From Verrucomicrobiota bacterium (GTDB lineage Bacteria; Verrucomicrobiota; Verrucomicrobiia; Limisphaerales; J093), in assembly GCA_022710935.1 (NCBI GenBank), contig JAKLFY010000021.1, positions 1 to 64,000 on the forward strand: a stretch of 64,000 bases of DNA, read 5' to 3'. Shown here piece after piece: positions 51,901 to 60,433 of the stretch. Position numbers and translations under genes: made by a program. Every line of letters starts with the position of its first letter. The first letter of the stretch is position 1. The notes under the pieces are model-generated. The model was not told the origin of the DNA and searched no databases. It saw only the letters and a program-made list of their open reading frames with translations.

Positions 51901-52428
51901 CTCTACATCAGCACAAACGATCAGCCGGCTACCAAGCGCTTGGTCGCCCAGGAACAGGGCTGGAGTGGTAGCCGTCAATGGCTCACCGCCAATGGCGGAG
52001 CGGCCAGCATGAAACGGTCGGATAGCTGGTCGCCCGACGGCGGGACGACAATGCCTTACAGCGAAGGCATCCACCTCGAAGCGGGCGTCCGGTACTTCAT
52101 CCAGGGCGTGATGCACGAAGGCGGCGGCGGCGACAACCACAGCGCCACCTTCAAGGTGGAGCTCGCGTCTGCCGATCCTCTGGCCGGCGACGCGACTGCC
52201 TTCGTCTCGGGCGTGATTGGCCGCATGGAACCTCCGGCAGTCGAGCCCATCGAGATCAGCATCGCCAAGAATACGGATGGCACGATCACGGTGAGTTGGA
52301 CCGGCGGCGGCACACTCGAGGCTGCCACCAGCATCCTCGGACCGTGGCAGGAAGTGTCATCCACATCGCCGTACACCTTCACGCCTCAGGCGGGTGTCCC
52401 GGCGATGTTCGGCAGGGTCAAGAAATAG
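48943..52428 (+). CDS. Large exported surface protein with three tandem Ig/PA14-like modules
   Basis: A 1161-residue exported protein (signal TLIGLAASVFLLAGAIQA). Residues 24-245 form a lectin/DUF1349-like beta domain. Then come three modules of about 280 residues (about 246-525, 526-818, 819-1097). Each consists of an Ig-like domain (YQWSRNGTAIPGATGSKLN; YQWRRNGTPIPGAT) followed by a PA14-like domain with a calcium-style acidic loop: YVFFVACDDDADLFLSTD, YVFFICSDDDSDLFLSTD and YVFFTCSDDDSDLYIST. Each module ends with HEGGGGDN or NEGGGGDN. The C-terminal ITVSWTGGGTLEAATSILGP is a domain common in Limisphaerales exported proteins. It probably binds glycans at the surface. A strong terminator follows. 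Confidence 0.92.
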   Translation: MKRTTLIGLAASVFLLAGAIQAQPFTGIDLGSPLLLGSATDNGDGTMTIVGGGSDIWGAADSGYYYYTTISDPAWDAVVRVRDLVNNDDAGTGTIGDDGWTKCELMVRMPDEWSGMPMTDDPFIANMTTRSGGQNQVAPQWRTARAGNADWNSMGLTIRPSYPNTWLKIERREALFTIYYGTDGTTWNKYVDIDTSKSDLVGSDNSTTFGTAWPAEVYVGIAVTAHYDGDPTGGIATISDLKVTPITTPPNLQIVKDVEDTSAVAGTAALFEFEAVNTAIPNGYVSSYQWSRNGTAIPGATGSKLNMIVGAGDNGAKFKCQASFAGATIDSREATLTVTDGTTYAGYAKWEFWDGSSRGPINSGNCDPADMTMTATGFETPTNFSDTYASRVSAWFYPPADGKYVFFVACDDDADLFLSTDAQPANKRMIAQETSWAGARVWVGGTGNLNQKRSDRWSPDDGVTTPGAEGYDLVKDTPYYIEGVFHEGGGGDNFAVTYKLIDDPDPVDGDAPKLAGSVIRYMTWAVTKLDLITDLQDTTVFEEQLAQFEAVFDTDSETLPELQWQRKAPGGATWENLGGVIRATQSTYSFTARLTDNGAKYKCIATLPGPAMTKETAEVTLTVNAAMFITGLVKQELWGPATSDIYTRPGVEAGTEGAPWSTSYINSFATTDFADYYVQRLSCLFVPEVTGLYVFFICSDDDSDLFLSTDADPANKRLIAQETAWSNNRQWVTSGGGSNLTQKRSDTFVDPTTSESPGAAGFDLTAGKRYYIEAVQNEGGGGDNLAVTYMMIAPTYEDEPVDGAYTRLTGDRVGVLVPAPKNLQITAQPQDVTAHGWDRAIFSVDATAEAFYPPTYQWRRNGTPIPGATAKVHSLLTSASDNGAKFDCVVSLAGYPTPVTSREATLTVLGDAVFVAGSLMEERWASANRDAVNIGNVGVPSEVNYWTSFEGPIDVADNFSRSVSGIFIPAVTGEYVFFTCSDDDSDLYISTNDQPATKRLVAQEQGWSGSRQWLTANGGAASMKRSDSWSPDGGTTMPYSEGIHLEAGVRYFIQGVMHEGGGGDNHSATFKVELASADPLAGDATAFVSGVIGRMEPPAVEPIEISIAKNTDGTITVSWTGGGTLEAATSILGPWQEVSSTSPYTFTPQAGVPAMFGRVKK

Positions 52429-52452
52429 GCAATTGACCGAGTTCGCTCACGA

Positions 52453-52482
52453 GAGGCCGGGATTTCCCGGCCTCTTCTTTTT
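52453..52482 (+). terminator. Rho-independent terminator of the surface-protein gene
   Basis: GAGGCCGG-GATTTC-CCGGCCTC (52453-52474) is a perfect hairpin followed by TTCTTTTT. It lies 25 bases behind the stop codon. Confidence 0.9.
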
Positions 52483-52537
52483 CATGCCTTCGGAGCATTG
52501 ACGGGCGCGGCGCGTCTCGTATGTTCACCCCCATCTT

Positions 52538-53467
52538 ATGAATTCCATGCTTGCTGCAATTCGCCGTTCCGCTCTGTTGGGCCTGGTCGTTGTCCCTTGT
52601 CTGGCTGCTGTCACCGCGGCAAGGGCCGCCGAAGGCGGCGTCACCGCCCCCGGCGCGAAAGTCGAACGGTTGGCTGGCGACTTCAAGTTCACCGAGGGAC
52701 CAACGGCCGATGCCGCCGGCAACGTGTTCTTCACGGACCAACCCAACGACCGCATTCTCAAGTGGAGCCTCGATGGCAAGTTGTCGATCTCCATGCAGCC
52801 TGCCGGTCGGGCCAATGGCATGTGCTTCGACGCGCAAGGGCAGTTGCTTGCATGTGCCGACGAGCACAACGAACTCTGGTCCATCAGCCCGGACGGCAAG
52901 AAGACCGTGCTGCTGAAGGAATACCAAGGGAAGCGGCTCAACGGCCCGAACGACGTCTGGGTGCGGCCTGGCGGCGGACTTTACTTCACCGATCCTTTCT
53001 ACAAGCGCCCGTGGTGGCAGCACACCCAAATGCCCCAGGACGGCCAGCACGTCTATTACCTGGCTCCCGACGGCAAGACACTGAGCCGCGTGGCCGACGA
53101 TCTGAAGACGCCCAATGGCATTGTCGGCACGCCCGACGGCAAATCGCTGTTCGTCGCCGATCTCGGCGCGGGAAAGACCTATCAGTTCGACATCCAGGCG
53201 GACGGGCGGCTCGCGAACAAGCGGTTGTTCTGTGAGCTGGGATCGGATGGCATGACCCTCGACAGCGAAGGGAATCTCTATCTCACCGGCAAGGGGGTTT
53301 CCGTTTTTGACCGCACGGGCAAGAAGATCGATCAGATCGACGTGCCGGAGCCCTGGACCGCCAACGTCTGCTTCGGCGGGGCGGACCGCCGGACGCTTTT
53401 CATCACCGCAAGCAAAGGCCTGTACGCCATCGGCACCCGCATCGCGGGCACCAGGCAGGGGAAGTGA
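52538..53467 (+). CDS. Exported SMP-30/gluconolactonase-like protein
   Basis: A 309-residue exported six-bladed beta-propeller (signal LLGLVVVPCLAAVTAARA) of the SMP-30/gluconolactonase/LRE family. Metal-binding and conserved pieces are FTEGPTADAAGNVFFTDQPN (Glu), NGPNDVWVRPGGGLYFTDPF, TPNGIVGTPDGKSLFVADLG and LGSDGMTLDSEGNLYLTG. It hydrolyses sugar lactones in the periplasm, fitting with the sugar oxidoreductases in this window. It ends ten bases before the second prephenate dehydrogenase gene, so it may be co-transcribed with the aromatic operon although its function is unrelated. Confidence 0.92.
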   Translation: MNSMLAAIRRSALLGLVVVPCLAAVTAARAAEGGVTAPGAKVERLAGDFKFTEGPTADAAGNVFFTDQPNDRILKWSLDGKLSISMQPAGRANGMCFDAQGQLLACADEHNELWSISPDGKKTVLLKEYQGKRLNGPNDVWVRPGGGLYFTDPFYKRPWWQHTQMPQDGQHVYYLAPDGKTLSRVADDLKTPNGIVGTPDGKSLFVADLGAGKTYQFDIQADGRLANKRLFCELGSDGMTLDSEGNLYLTGKGVSVFDRTGKKIDQIDVPEPWTANVCFGGADRRTLFITASKGLYAIGTRIAGTRQGK

Positions 53468-53477
53468 CGGCTTGCCT

Positions 53478-54368
53478 ATGCTCGGCCCGGTGTTGTTCCA
53501 GAAAGTCACGTTGGTTGGTGTCGGTCTGCTGGGCGGGTCGCTTGGCCTTGCGTTGCGTCGTCGCCGGCTGGCCGCGGTCGTCACGGGCTGCGTGCGGAGG
53601 GCGGCCGGCGTCGACGAGTGCATCGAGGCCGGGGCGGTGGACGAAGCGACACTCGACCTCGAAGCCGCGGTCCGCGATGCCGATCTGGTCGTTCTCTGCA
53701 CACCGATCGGCCAGATGGCCCAGCTCGCGGCTCGCTTCGGCCCTGCTTTGAAGCCCGGCGCATTGGTCACCGACGTCGGGAGCGTCAAAGCCAGCGTCGT
53801 GCGGGAGGTCGAACCGCTGGTTGCGGACGCCGGCGGGCTGTTCCTCGGCAGCCATCCGATGGCCGGCGCGGAAAAGGCGGGGGTTGGCGCGGCGCGGGCC
53901 GACCTCTACGAAGGCGCTGTGTGCGTCATCACGCCGACCGCGCGCTCGGACAACGGGGCTCGCGAGAAGATCGAGGCGTTTTGGAAGGCCCTGGGTTCGC
54001 GCATCCTGGTGTTGTCGCCGGAACAGCACGACGATCTCGTCAGCCGATCAAGTCATCTCGTGCAGGTGGTCGCCGCGCAGTTGGTACACTATGTCCTCGG
54101 GCCTGACCGTCCTCCCGAACAGCGGTTGCTGTGCGCGGGTGGTTTTCGCGACGCCACCCGGATCGCCTCGGGCTCGCCCGAGATGTGGCGGGACATCGCC
54201 CTCGCGAATCGCAAGAGCCTCGCCCGGTCCCTGGATGAGCTGGTGGTCGAGCTGCGCGCGGTGCGCCGGCTCATCGAGGATGGCAACCAGGAGGCCTTGG
54301 GCAGTTTCTTCGCCCGAGCCAAGCAGCGTCGCGACGCCTGGATCGGCTCGAACACCTCGCCCGAGTAG
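53478..54368 (+). CDS. Prephenate/arogenate dehydrogenase (monofunctional)
   Basis: A 296-residue NAD-dependent dehydrogenase of the TyrA family without a chorismate mutase part. The Rossmann motif is VTLVGVGLLGGSLGLAL, then DADLVVLCTPIGQMAQL, TDVGSVKASVV, FLGSHPMAGAEKAG and SRSSHLVQVVAAQL. It makes hydroxyphenylpyruvate or tyrosine precursors and starts the run tyrA-aroA-cmk-plsC. The ATG at 53478 follows the gluconolactonase stop by ten bases; the longer frame is a shadow. The fused TyrA at 6477-7661 is a more E. coli-like paralogue, so tyrosine synthesis is doubly encoded here. Confidence 0.93.
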   Translation: MLGPVLFQKVTLVGVGLLGGSLGLALRRRRLAAVVTGCVRRAAGVDECIEAGAVDEATLDLEAAVRDADLVVLCTPIGQMAQLAARFGPALKPGALVTDVGSVKASVVREVEPLVADAGGLFLGSHPMAGAEKAGVGAARADLYEGAVCVITPTARSDNGAREKIEAFWKALGSRILVLSPEQHDDLVSRSSHLVQVVAAQLVHYVLGPDRPPEQRLLCAGGFRDATRIASGSPEMWRDIALANRKSLARSLDELVVELRAVRRLIEDGNQEALGSFFARAKQRRDAWIGSNTSPE

Positions 54369-54370
54369 CC

Positions 54371-55654
54371 ATGCCGCTGCCCGATCTCATCGCCATCGAG
54401 CCCTTGGCCGCACCCGTGCGCGCGGAGGTGACGGTCCCGGGCTCGAAGAGCGTCACCAATCGCGCCTTGGTGCTCGCCGCGCTGGCGTCCGGGACAACGA
54501 CGCTGCGCGGGGCGCTCTGGAGCGAGGACACCCGGCTCATGGCCGAGGCCCTGCGGCGGCTCGGCTTCGCCGTCGAGGTTGGGCCGGATCCGGACGAATC
54601 GAGCAATCGCACAATCGTGGTCGAGGGCCGCGGCGGCGCGGTGCCGCCGGGGGGTTCGTTGGCTCAGCCGCTCGATTTGGATGTGGGCAACGCAGGCACC
54701 GCCGCCCGGTTCCTGGCCGCCCTCGTTTGTCTCGGTACGGGTGTCTACCGGCTCGAGGGCTCGCCGCGAATGCACGAGCGACCGCAGGCCGACCTCTTTG
54801 CCGCTCTGCGGGAACTCGGATATCAAATCGACGCCCCCAATGACCGTCTGCCAGCCCGGATTCATGGCGGCGGGATCCGCACGGGATCCTGCCGGGTGCG
54901 GATTGATCAGAGCTCGCAGTTCGCTTCGGCCCTGCTCCTGAGCGCGCGCGCCGGCGGATGGACCGTGCAGGTCGAGGGAGAAAGCGCCGACGAAGCCCCC
55001 TATGTGCGCATGACCAGGGAACTCGTCAGCCTGTTTCCCCCGCGCGGCGGTGAATGCGCCATCGAGGCCGACGCCTCGAGCGGGAGTTATTTCTGGGCCG
55101 TCAACGCGCTGGGCGCGGATCAACACACCCCGAACCATTGCGTCCGCGTCGCCCGGTGGCCAAGCTCCGGCTGGCAGATCGATGAACGCTTTCCGCACTG
55201 CATCCCTTTGCCTGCCGAACTGTCGCGCCAGAGCGACCTGGGCGACAGCATCATGACCGCGATTGTCCTGGGACCGCTCGCACCGCATCCGACGGCTTTC
55301 ACCCATTTGGGCCGGCTTCGGGTCCAGGAATGCGAGCGGGTGCGCGCCCTGCGCACCGAGCTGGAACGGTGCGGCGCGGCCATCGAGGAAGAGGGCGACA
55401 CCCTGCGCATCCTGCCGTCCGCCCTCCACGGCGCCGACATCGAAACCTACGGCGATCACCGCATGGCGATGTGCTTCGGGATTCTGGGGTTGAAAGTCCC
55501 TCGAATCAGAATCAAGAATCCGGCCTGCGTGAAGAAGACATTCCCGGATTTTTTTCGGAAGCTGGCGGCCCTCCCTCCCGGGGGCCTCGGAGCAACAGTC
55601 CGGGATGCGCGCACGGGGTGTGTTTTGTCGCCCGGAGATCTGACGGCTGAGTGA
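54371..55654 (+). CDS. aroA: 3-phosphoshikimate 1-carboxyvinyltransferase (EPSP synthase)
   Basis: A 427-residue EPSP synthase, which joins shikimate-3-phosphate with PEP in the shikimate pathway. Characteristic blocks are VPGSKSVTNRALVLAALASG with the catalytic Lys, DVGNAGTAARFLAALVCLGT, LEGSPRMHERPQADLF, GDSIMTAIVLG and ADIETYGDHRMAMCFGILGL. The start is two bases behind the dehydrogenase stop, and the end overlaps cmk (GTGA), so both are translationally coupled. The -KTFPDFFRKL- near the end is the normal family terminus. It appears intact. Confidence 0.96.
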   Translation: MPLPDLIAIEPLAAPVRAEVTVPGSKSVTNRALVLAALASGTTTLRGALWSEDTRLMAEALRRLGFAVEVGPDPDESSNRTIVVEGRGGAVPPGGSLAQPLDLDVGNAGTAARFLAALVCLGTGVYRLEGSPRMHERPQADLFAALRELGYQIDAPNDRLPARIHGGGIRTGSCRVRIDQSSQFASALLLSARAGGWTVQVEGESADEAPYVRMTRELVSLFPPRGGECAIEADASSGSYFWAVNALGADQHTPNHCVRVARWPSSGWQIDERFPHCIPLPAELSRQSDLGDSIMTAIVLGPLAPHPTAFTHLGRLRVQECERVRALRTELERCGAAIEEEGDTLRILPSALHGADIETYGDHRMAMCFGILGLKVPRIRIKNPACVKKTFPDFFRKLAALPPGGLGATVRDARTGCVLSPGDLTAE

Positions 55655-56367
55655 GGAGAGAAGCTGTTCCCGTGAAGGCCCCTGCATCGCCAATTGTCAT
55701 TGCCATTGATGGCACCAGCGCCAGCGGCAAGAGCACCAACGCCAGGCTGGTCGCCAAGGCCCTGAACTTCGTGTACGTCGATACCGGGGCCATGTATCGC
55801 ACCCTGGCCTGGTACTGCCTCAAGAAGCGGGTGGACATCCACGACGCCAAAGCAGTCGCCGACCTCTGCCGGCGTTGGAAGACCAAATTGATCTGCATCG
55901 ACGGCCAGACGCGCCTCCTGGTCGACGGGTATTACCCCGAAAGCGAGATCCGAACCACCGAGACCAGTGCTGCTGTCCCTCACGTCGCTGCCGTTGCCAA
56001 AGTGCGCGCCTGGATGAAGCGCACCCAGCGCGCCTGTCTCCAGTTCGGCAGCCTCGTCATGGAAGGCCGCGACATCGGCACAAACGTCTTTCCCGAAACC
56101 GACTACAAGTTCTACCTGGATGCCTCGCTGGAAGAGCGAACGCGCCGACGGGTGGCCGATGGGGTGCGTGAGAACCTGGCTGCCCGCGATGAGCGTGACA
56201 GCCAGCGCGCCGCCGCGCCGCTCATGATACCGCTGGGCGCGGTGATCGTGAATAACTCGGGCCAAACGCCCGAGGAAACCAGCGCTTTCATCCTGGCCGA
56301 AATCCGCCGACGCCAGCAAGCGCGGCGCGACCGGGTGGGTCCTCGTTCGAGTGCTGAGGCAACGTAA
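55651..56367 (+). CDS. cmk: Cytidylate kinase
   Basis: A 238-residue (d)CMP kinase. The P-loop is IAIDGTSASGKSTNARLVAK, followed by FVYVDTGAMYRTLAWYCL, GSLVMEGRDIGTNVFPETDYKFYLDA and AARDERDSQRAAAPL. The GTG at 55651 overlaps the aroA stop; a second GTG at 55672 would also give a sensible start. Gene order aroA-cmk is widely conserved in bacteria, and plsC follows, as is typical of the aroA-cmk-plsC-rpsA neighbourhood; rpsA is not in this position here. Product acts in nucleotide metabolism. Confidence 0.95.
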   Translation: MRREAVPVKAPASPIVIAIDGTSASGKSTNARLVAKALNFVYVDTGAMYRTLAWYCLKKRVDIHDAKAVADLCRRWKTKLICIDGQTRLLVDGYYPESEIRTTETSAAVPHVAAVAKVRAWMKRTQRACLQFGSLVMEGRDIGTNVFPETDYKFYLDASLEERTRRRVADGVRENLAARDERDSQRAAAPLMIPLGAVIVNNSGQTPEETSAFILAEIRRRQQARRDRVGPRSSAEAT

Positions 56368-56418
56368 ACCAGGCCCCGCTCAGCGCCGAGGCGGCTCGAG
56401 CCCGCATTCGAGTGTGCG

Positions 56419-57072
56419 ATGAATCTGACCTACTACCTGGGGTGGCGACTGGCCCAATTGGGTTCGAAGACCTACTTCCGCGGACGCGCTTACCATGCCG
56501 AGAGGGTCCCAGCCCAGGGGCCGGTCATTCTCGCCGCCAACCATGCCTCGTATGTCGATCCCCTCCTCATCGGGGCGCCCCTCGCACGCGACATCCATTA
56601 CCTGGCCCGAGCCTCTTTGTTCCGACAGCCCTTCGCCAATTGGCTGCTCCGTTCCGTCAACACGGTCCCGGTCGAGCGCGACAGCGGCGGAGGCGCCGGC
56701 CTCAAGGCCATCTTCGAGCGATTGCGCGCCGGGGCGGGAATTCTGCTCTTTCCGGAGGGGACCCGCACCCGCGACGGACGCCTTCAACCGGCCCGCTCCG
56801 GGATCGGCCTGGTGGTGATCAAATCCGATTGCCCCGTCGTGCCGGTCCGTGTCTTTGGCAGCTTCGAGGCCTACGGACGTCACATGCGGTTGCCCCTGCC
56901 CAAGCCGGTCGTTGTGAAGTTCGGGTCACCGCTCGATTTCACTGCGCTTCGCCTCGAGGCCCGGACCTGTTCCAAGGAACGACTCAAGGCCATCTACCAG
57001 CAGGTGGCGGACGGGATCATGCAGGCGATCGCCCGGCTCGAACCGTGCGCCGACCGCACCCGGTTCCCGTGA
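56419..57072 (+). CDS. plsC: 1-acyl-sn-glycerol-3-phosphate acyltransferase
   Basis: A 217-residue PlsC-family acyltransferase. The HX4D motif is NHASYVDPLL, with FRQPFANWLLRSVNTVPVER and LFPEGTRTRDGRL as substrate-binding blocks, and VVPVRVFGSFEAYGR following. It should acylate lysophosphatidic acid at the inner membrane. It lies 51 bases behind cmk. The next gene on the strand begins the defence island about 130 bases further on, so this gene marks the boundary between core and accessory DNA. Confidence 0.94.
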   Translation: MNLTYYLGWRLAQLGSKTYFRGRAYHAERVPAQGPVILAANHASYVDPLLIGAPLARDIHYLARASLFRQPFANWLLRSVNTVPVERDSGGGAGLKAIFERLRAGAGILLFPEGTRTRDGRLQPARSGIGLVVIKSDCPVVPVRVFGSFEAYGRHMRLPLPKPVVVKFGSPLDFTALRLEARTCSKERLKAIYQQVADGIMQAIARLEPCADRTRFP

Positions 57073-57201
57073 GGCTGGGAGCCGGGATTCTCCTTGAATG
57101 GCATCTCTTTGACAGGCACACTGCGGCCACGTCGAAAAAGCGAATGACTGTCGGTTCTGGGCGGCCTTGCTGGGCATCAGCAACCTAGTCGTACCCACAC
57201 A

Positions 57202-60200
57202 GTGACTCTCCCTCGTCCCAGCGGTGGTGAACTGTTCATCGTGGACAACAGCGACGAGTCCTGGAAAGGACTGCGCTACCTCCACGACTGGACGGAGATC
57301 GCCAGCGCCTTCGACATCGCGACCGGCTTCTTTGAGATCGGGTCGCTTCTCGCCCTCGACGGCAAATGGCAGAAACTCGATAAGATCCGGATCTTGATGG
57401 GCGATCAGGCCACGGCGCGGACGCGGCAGGCCATTCTCGAAGGATTACGGCAGCAGGTCTGCCAGAAACTCGACGCCAGTCTTGAGGGGGAGAAGGAAGC
57501 CAACGACTTGCTCGCCGGCGCGGCGGCGATCGTGCAGGCGATGCGGGAAGGGAAGATCCAGTGTCGGGTTTACGTCAGGCGTAAGTTCCACGCCAAAGCC
57601 TACATCACCCAGCCCCGCGTGGCCGTCATCGGCTCAGTGGCGCTCGTTGGCTCCAGCAACTTCACCGTGCCGGGCCTGACGCAGAACGTCGAACTCAACA
57701 TCCAAATCCGTGCGCCCGGCGATGTTTCGCAACTTCAGGCCTGGTACGAGCAGCACTGGCAGGAAGCGGAGGAAATCACGCCCGACGTCATCAAGGTCAT
57801 TGAGCGTCACATTGCCGAATACGCGCCGTTCGAGGTTTACGCTCGGGCGCTCCAGGGATTGTTCGAGCATCACACACCGAGCGAAGCCGAGTGGGAGAAC
57901 GGCGAATCCAGAATCTATCCCGTTCTCGACCACTACCAGAAGGAGGGCTACCACTCGCTGGTCAACATCGCCCGCCAGCACAACGGCGCTTTCCTGTGCG
58001 ATGGCGTCGGTTTGGGCAAGACATTCGTAGGCTTGATGCTGATCGAGCGGTTGGTCATGCGTGACAAGAAGCGGGTCATGTTGCTGGTTCCCAAGTCTGG
58101 CCGCGTGGCTGTGTGGGAGCGCAATATCCGACGTTACCTGCCCCATCTTCTGAACGGCTTCCTGCCCTTCAAAATCTACAACCACACCGACCTCATGCGC
58201 AGCCCCAGCGCGGGTGGCCGCGATTTCCCCTCCGAGTTTCAGCAGATCAAGGAACAGGCGGACGTGGTGGTGATTGACGAAGCGCACCACTTTCGCAATC
58301 GCGGCCTGGCCAACGCGGAAGATGGCACCATCCGTTCCCGCTACTGGCAGCTTTACGACATCCTCGGGAAGAAGACTCTCTTCTTGCTCACCGCCACGCC
58401 TGTCAACAATGCCCTGACAGATTTCCAGCACCAGATTGAGCTGTTCAGCCGCGTGGACAATCCGGCGGCGTTTGCCGGTGCGCTTGGCATCCACAACCTC
58501 GCCGGCCATTTCCAACAACTCGAAAAGGCGATGAAACGCCTTGTGGCCGGGCAGGAGCATGGCGAGTTGTTCCAGGTGAATCAGGCCGAGGCCGAGAAAG
58601 TCCTGTTCGACGACAAGCTCTTCCGTGCGCTGGTCGTGCAGCGCAGTCGGGCCTACGCCCAGCAGAGCCAGATTCAGCACGGCGGCACCGAGGCTGTTTT
58701 TCCGGCCAAGGAACCGCCAAGAGTAGCGGCGTACTCAGTCAAGAAGACCTACGGCCACCTGCTGGGCAAGGTCGAAGCCGCCTTTTCCAAACCCGAGCAG
58801 CTCTTCAGCCTGGCGGTCTACTACCCGTTGGCGAAATGGAAAGGCGACCCGGCAGCCCTGAATGTCTTCGATGAGAATCGGCAGAAGCAGGTTGTTCGCC
58901 TCATCCGCATCCAGTTCCTGAAACGCTTCGAGAGTTCCATTTACGCGTTCGAGACCTCCTGCCAGAACCTGCTCCTCAAGTTGCTGGCGTTCTTGCGAAA
59001 GAACTCGACGGCGCAGTCCGAAACGAAACGCCTCCAGCGTTGGGAGGCCCAGAACGCCGAACTGCTCGAGCATGTCAAACAGCGGCGCGCCGAGTTCCAG
59101 GAGGAAGACGAGAGCGAGGAAGTCGATGCGTCAGAACTCGGCGACGAGTTCCTCGATGACTTCGAGGTTCTTGACCGGAACAACTATGACCTGCCGGAAA
59201 TCTTCGACGAAACCTACGCGGACCTGGAACAGTTGGTGGACTTCCTGGAAGAACTCAAGCTCTTCAACGCGAGCCACGACAACAAATTGCAGTCCCTCAT
59301 CAAACTTCTGAAGTCGGACGCGGTTCTGAAGAGGCACAAGGTCCTCATCTTCTCCGAGTTCATGACCACCGCCCGCTACTTGCGGCGCGAATTGCAGGGC
59401 GCGGGCATCGAAGGCGTGGACGAGATCGACAGTGGCAGCAAGACCGACCGTGGGGATGCCATCCAGCGGTTCGCGCCGTATTACAACGGCACGACGAGCG
59501 CCGAACTGGCCGCCGCGGGCCAGAAGGAAACCCGCATCCTCATTTCGACGGACGTGCTTTCCGAGGGCTTGAACCTCCAGGATGCCACGCGCCTCATCAA
59601 TTACGACCTCCACTGGAATCCCGTCCGCCTCATGCAGCGTATTGGCCGCGTGGATCGCCGGTTGAATCCGGAGATTGAAACCAAGATCGTTGCGGACCAC
59701 CCGGACCATGCGCCCCTGCGCGGCAAGGTTGTTTATTGGAATTTTCTCCCCCCCGACGAACTCGACGATCTTCTCCGGCTTTACCACCGGGTGTCGAGCA
59801 AGACACTGCGCATTTCCAAGGTCTTCGGCATCGAAGGCAGGAAGCTTCTCAAACCGGAGGATGATTACGAGGCCCTGCGCGATTTCACCCATGCCTATCA
59901 GGGCGCGCTCACGCCGCTCGAGCAGATGCACCTCGAGTTCCAGAAACTGCTCGCCGAGAATCCCGGTCTGCAACAGCGCCTCGACCAGTTGCCCGGCCGC
60001 GTCTTCAGCGGCAAGGAACACGCGAAGCCGGGCGCGAAGGCCCTCTTCCTGTGCTACGCCCTGCCCGCTGAAGACAAAGCGCTGGGTAGCGCCACGGCTG
60101 CCCCTGCCACCGGCGGGGGAGCACGCCAGGGTGAGGAGGCAGCCACTTGGACCACCGAAGCAGGCAAGGCCGGCTGGTACCTGTACGACCTCGCCTCCGG

Positions 60201-60402
60201 CAAGATCCTGGAGCAGCCGGAGGAAATCGTCGCGTTCATCCGCAGCACGCCGGAAACGCCCCGGCGCGTGGCCTTGTCACAGGCCGAGCTCCATGAGGTG
60301 CGGCTGAAGGTCGAGAAGCACATTAAGAATACTTACCTCAAGCAGGTCCAGGCGCCGGTGGGCGTGAGTCCCGTGCTGCAATGCTGGATGGAATTGAACT
60401 GA
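57202..60402 (+). CDS. PLD-nuclease / SNF2-type helicase fusion (defence)
   Basis: A 1066-residue protein. The N-terminal 200 residues carry a phospholipase-D/HKD nuclease motif (His130-x-Lys132 in KFHAKAYITQPR and GSSNFTVPG at 150-158). A superfamily-2 helicase follows: GVGLGKTFVGLM with Lys near 273, DEAHHFRNRG at 359-368, LTATPVNNAL, TDVLSEGLNLQDATRLINYD and NPVRLMQRIGRVDRR. This is the motor/nuclease of restriction-like systems (type ISP, DISARM DrmD-like). A Gly/Ala/Glu-rich run near 955-970 (APATGGGARQGEEAA) looks like an inserted repeat. The gene begins 130 bases after plsC and precedes the ATPase by about 30 bases. Confidence 0.92.
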   Translation: MTLPRPSGGELFIVDNSDESWKGLRYLHDWTEIASAFDIATGFFEIGSLLALDGKWQKLDKIRILMGDQATARTRQAILEGLRQQVCQKLDASLEGEKEANDLLAGAAAIVQAMREGKIQCRVYVRRKFHAKAYITQPRVAVIGSVALVGSSNFTVPGLTQNVELNIQIRAPGDVSQLQAWYEQHWQEAEEITPDVIKVIERHIAEYAPFEVYARALQGLFEHHTPSEAEWENGESRIYPVLDHYQKEGYHSLVNIARQHNGAFLCDGVGLGKTFVGLMLIERLVMRDKKRVMLLVPKSGRVAVWERNIRRYLPHLLNGFLPFKIYNHTDLMRSPSAGGRDFPSEFQQIKEQADVVVIDEAHHFRNRGLANAEDGTIRSRYWQLYDILGKKTLFLLTATPVNNALTDFQHQIELFSRVDNPAAFAGALGIHNLAGHFQQLEKAMKRLVAGQEHGELFQVNQAEAEKVLFDDKLFRALVVQRSRAYAQQSQIQHGGTEAVFPAKEPPRVAAYSVKKTYGHLLGKVEAAFSKPEQLFSLAVYYPLAKWKGDPAALNVFDENRQKQVVRLIRIQFLKRFESSIYAFETSCQNLLLKLLAFLRKNSTAQSETKRLQRWEAQNAELLEHVKQRRAEFQEEDESEEVDASELGDEFLDDFEVLDRNNYDLPEIFDETYADLEQLVDFLEELKLFNASHDNKLQSLIKLLKSDAVLKRHKVLIFSEFMTTARYLRRELQGAGIEGVDEIDSGSKTDRGDAIQRFAPYYNGTTSAELAAAGQKETRILISTDVLSEGLNLQDATRLINYDLHWNPVRLMQRIGRVDRRLNPEIETKIVADHPDHAPLRGKVVYWNFLPPDELDDLLRLYHRVSSKTLRISKVFGIEGRKLLKPEDDYEALRDFTHAYQGALTPLEQMHLEFQKLLAENPGLQQRLDQLPGRVFSGKEHAKPGAKALFLCYALPAEDKALGSATAAPATGGGARQGEEAATWTTEAGKAGWYLYDLASGKILEQPEEIVAFIRSTPETPRRVALSQAELHEVRLKVEKHIKNTYLKQVQAPVGVSPVLQCWMELN

Positions 60403-60433
60403 CTGCCCGCCTTCGCGACGATATAAAGTGCCC

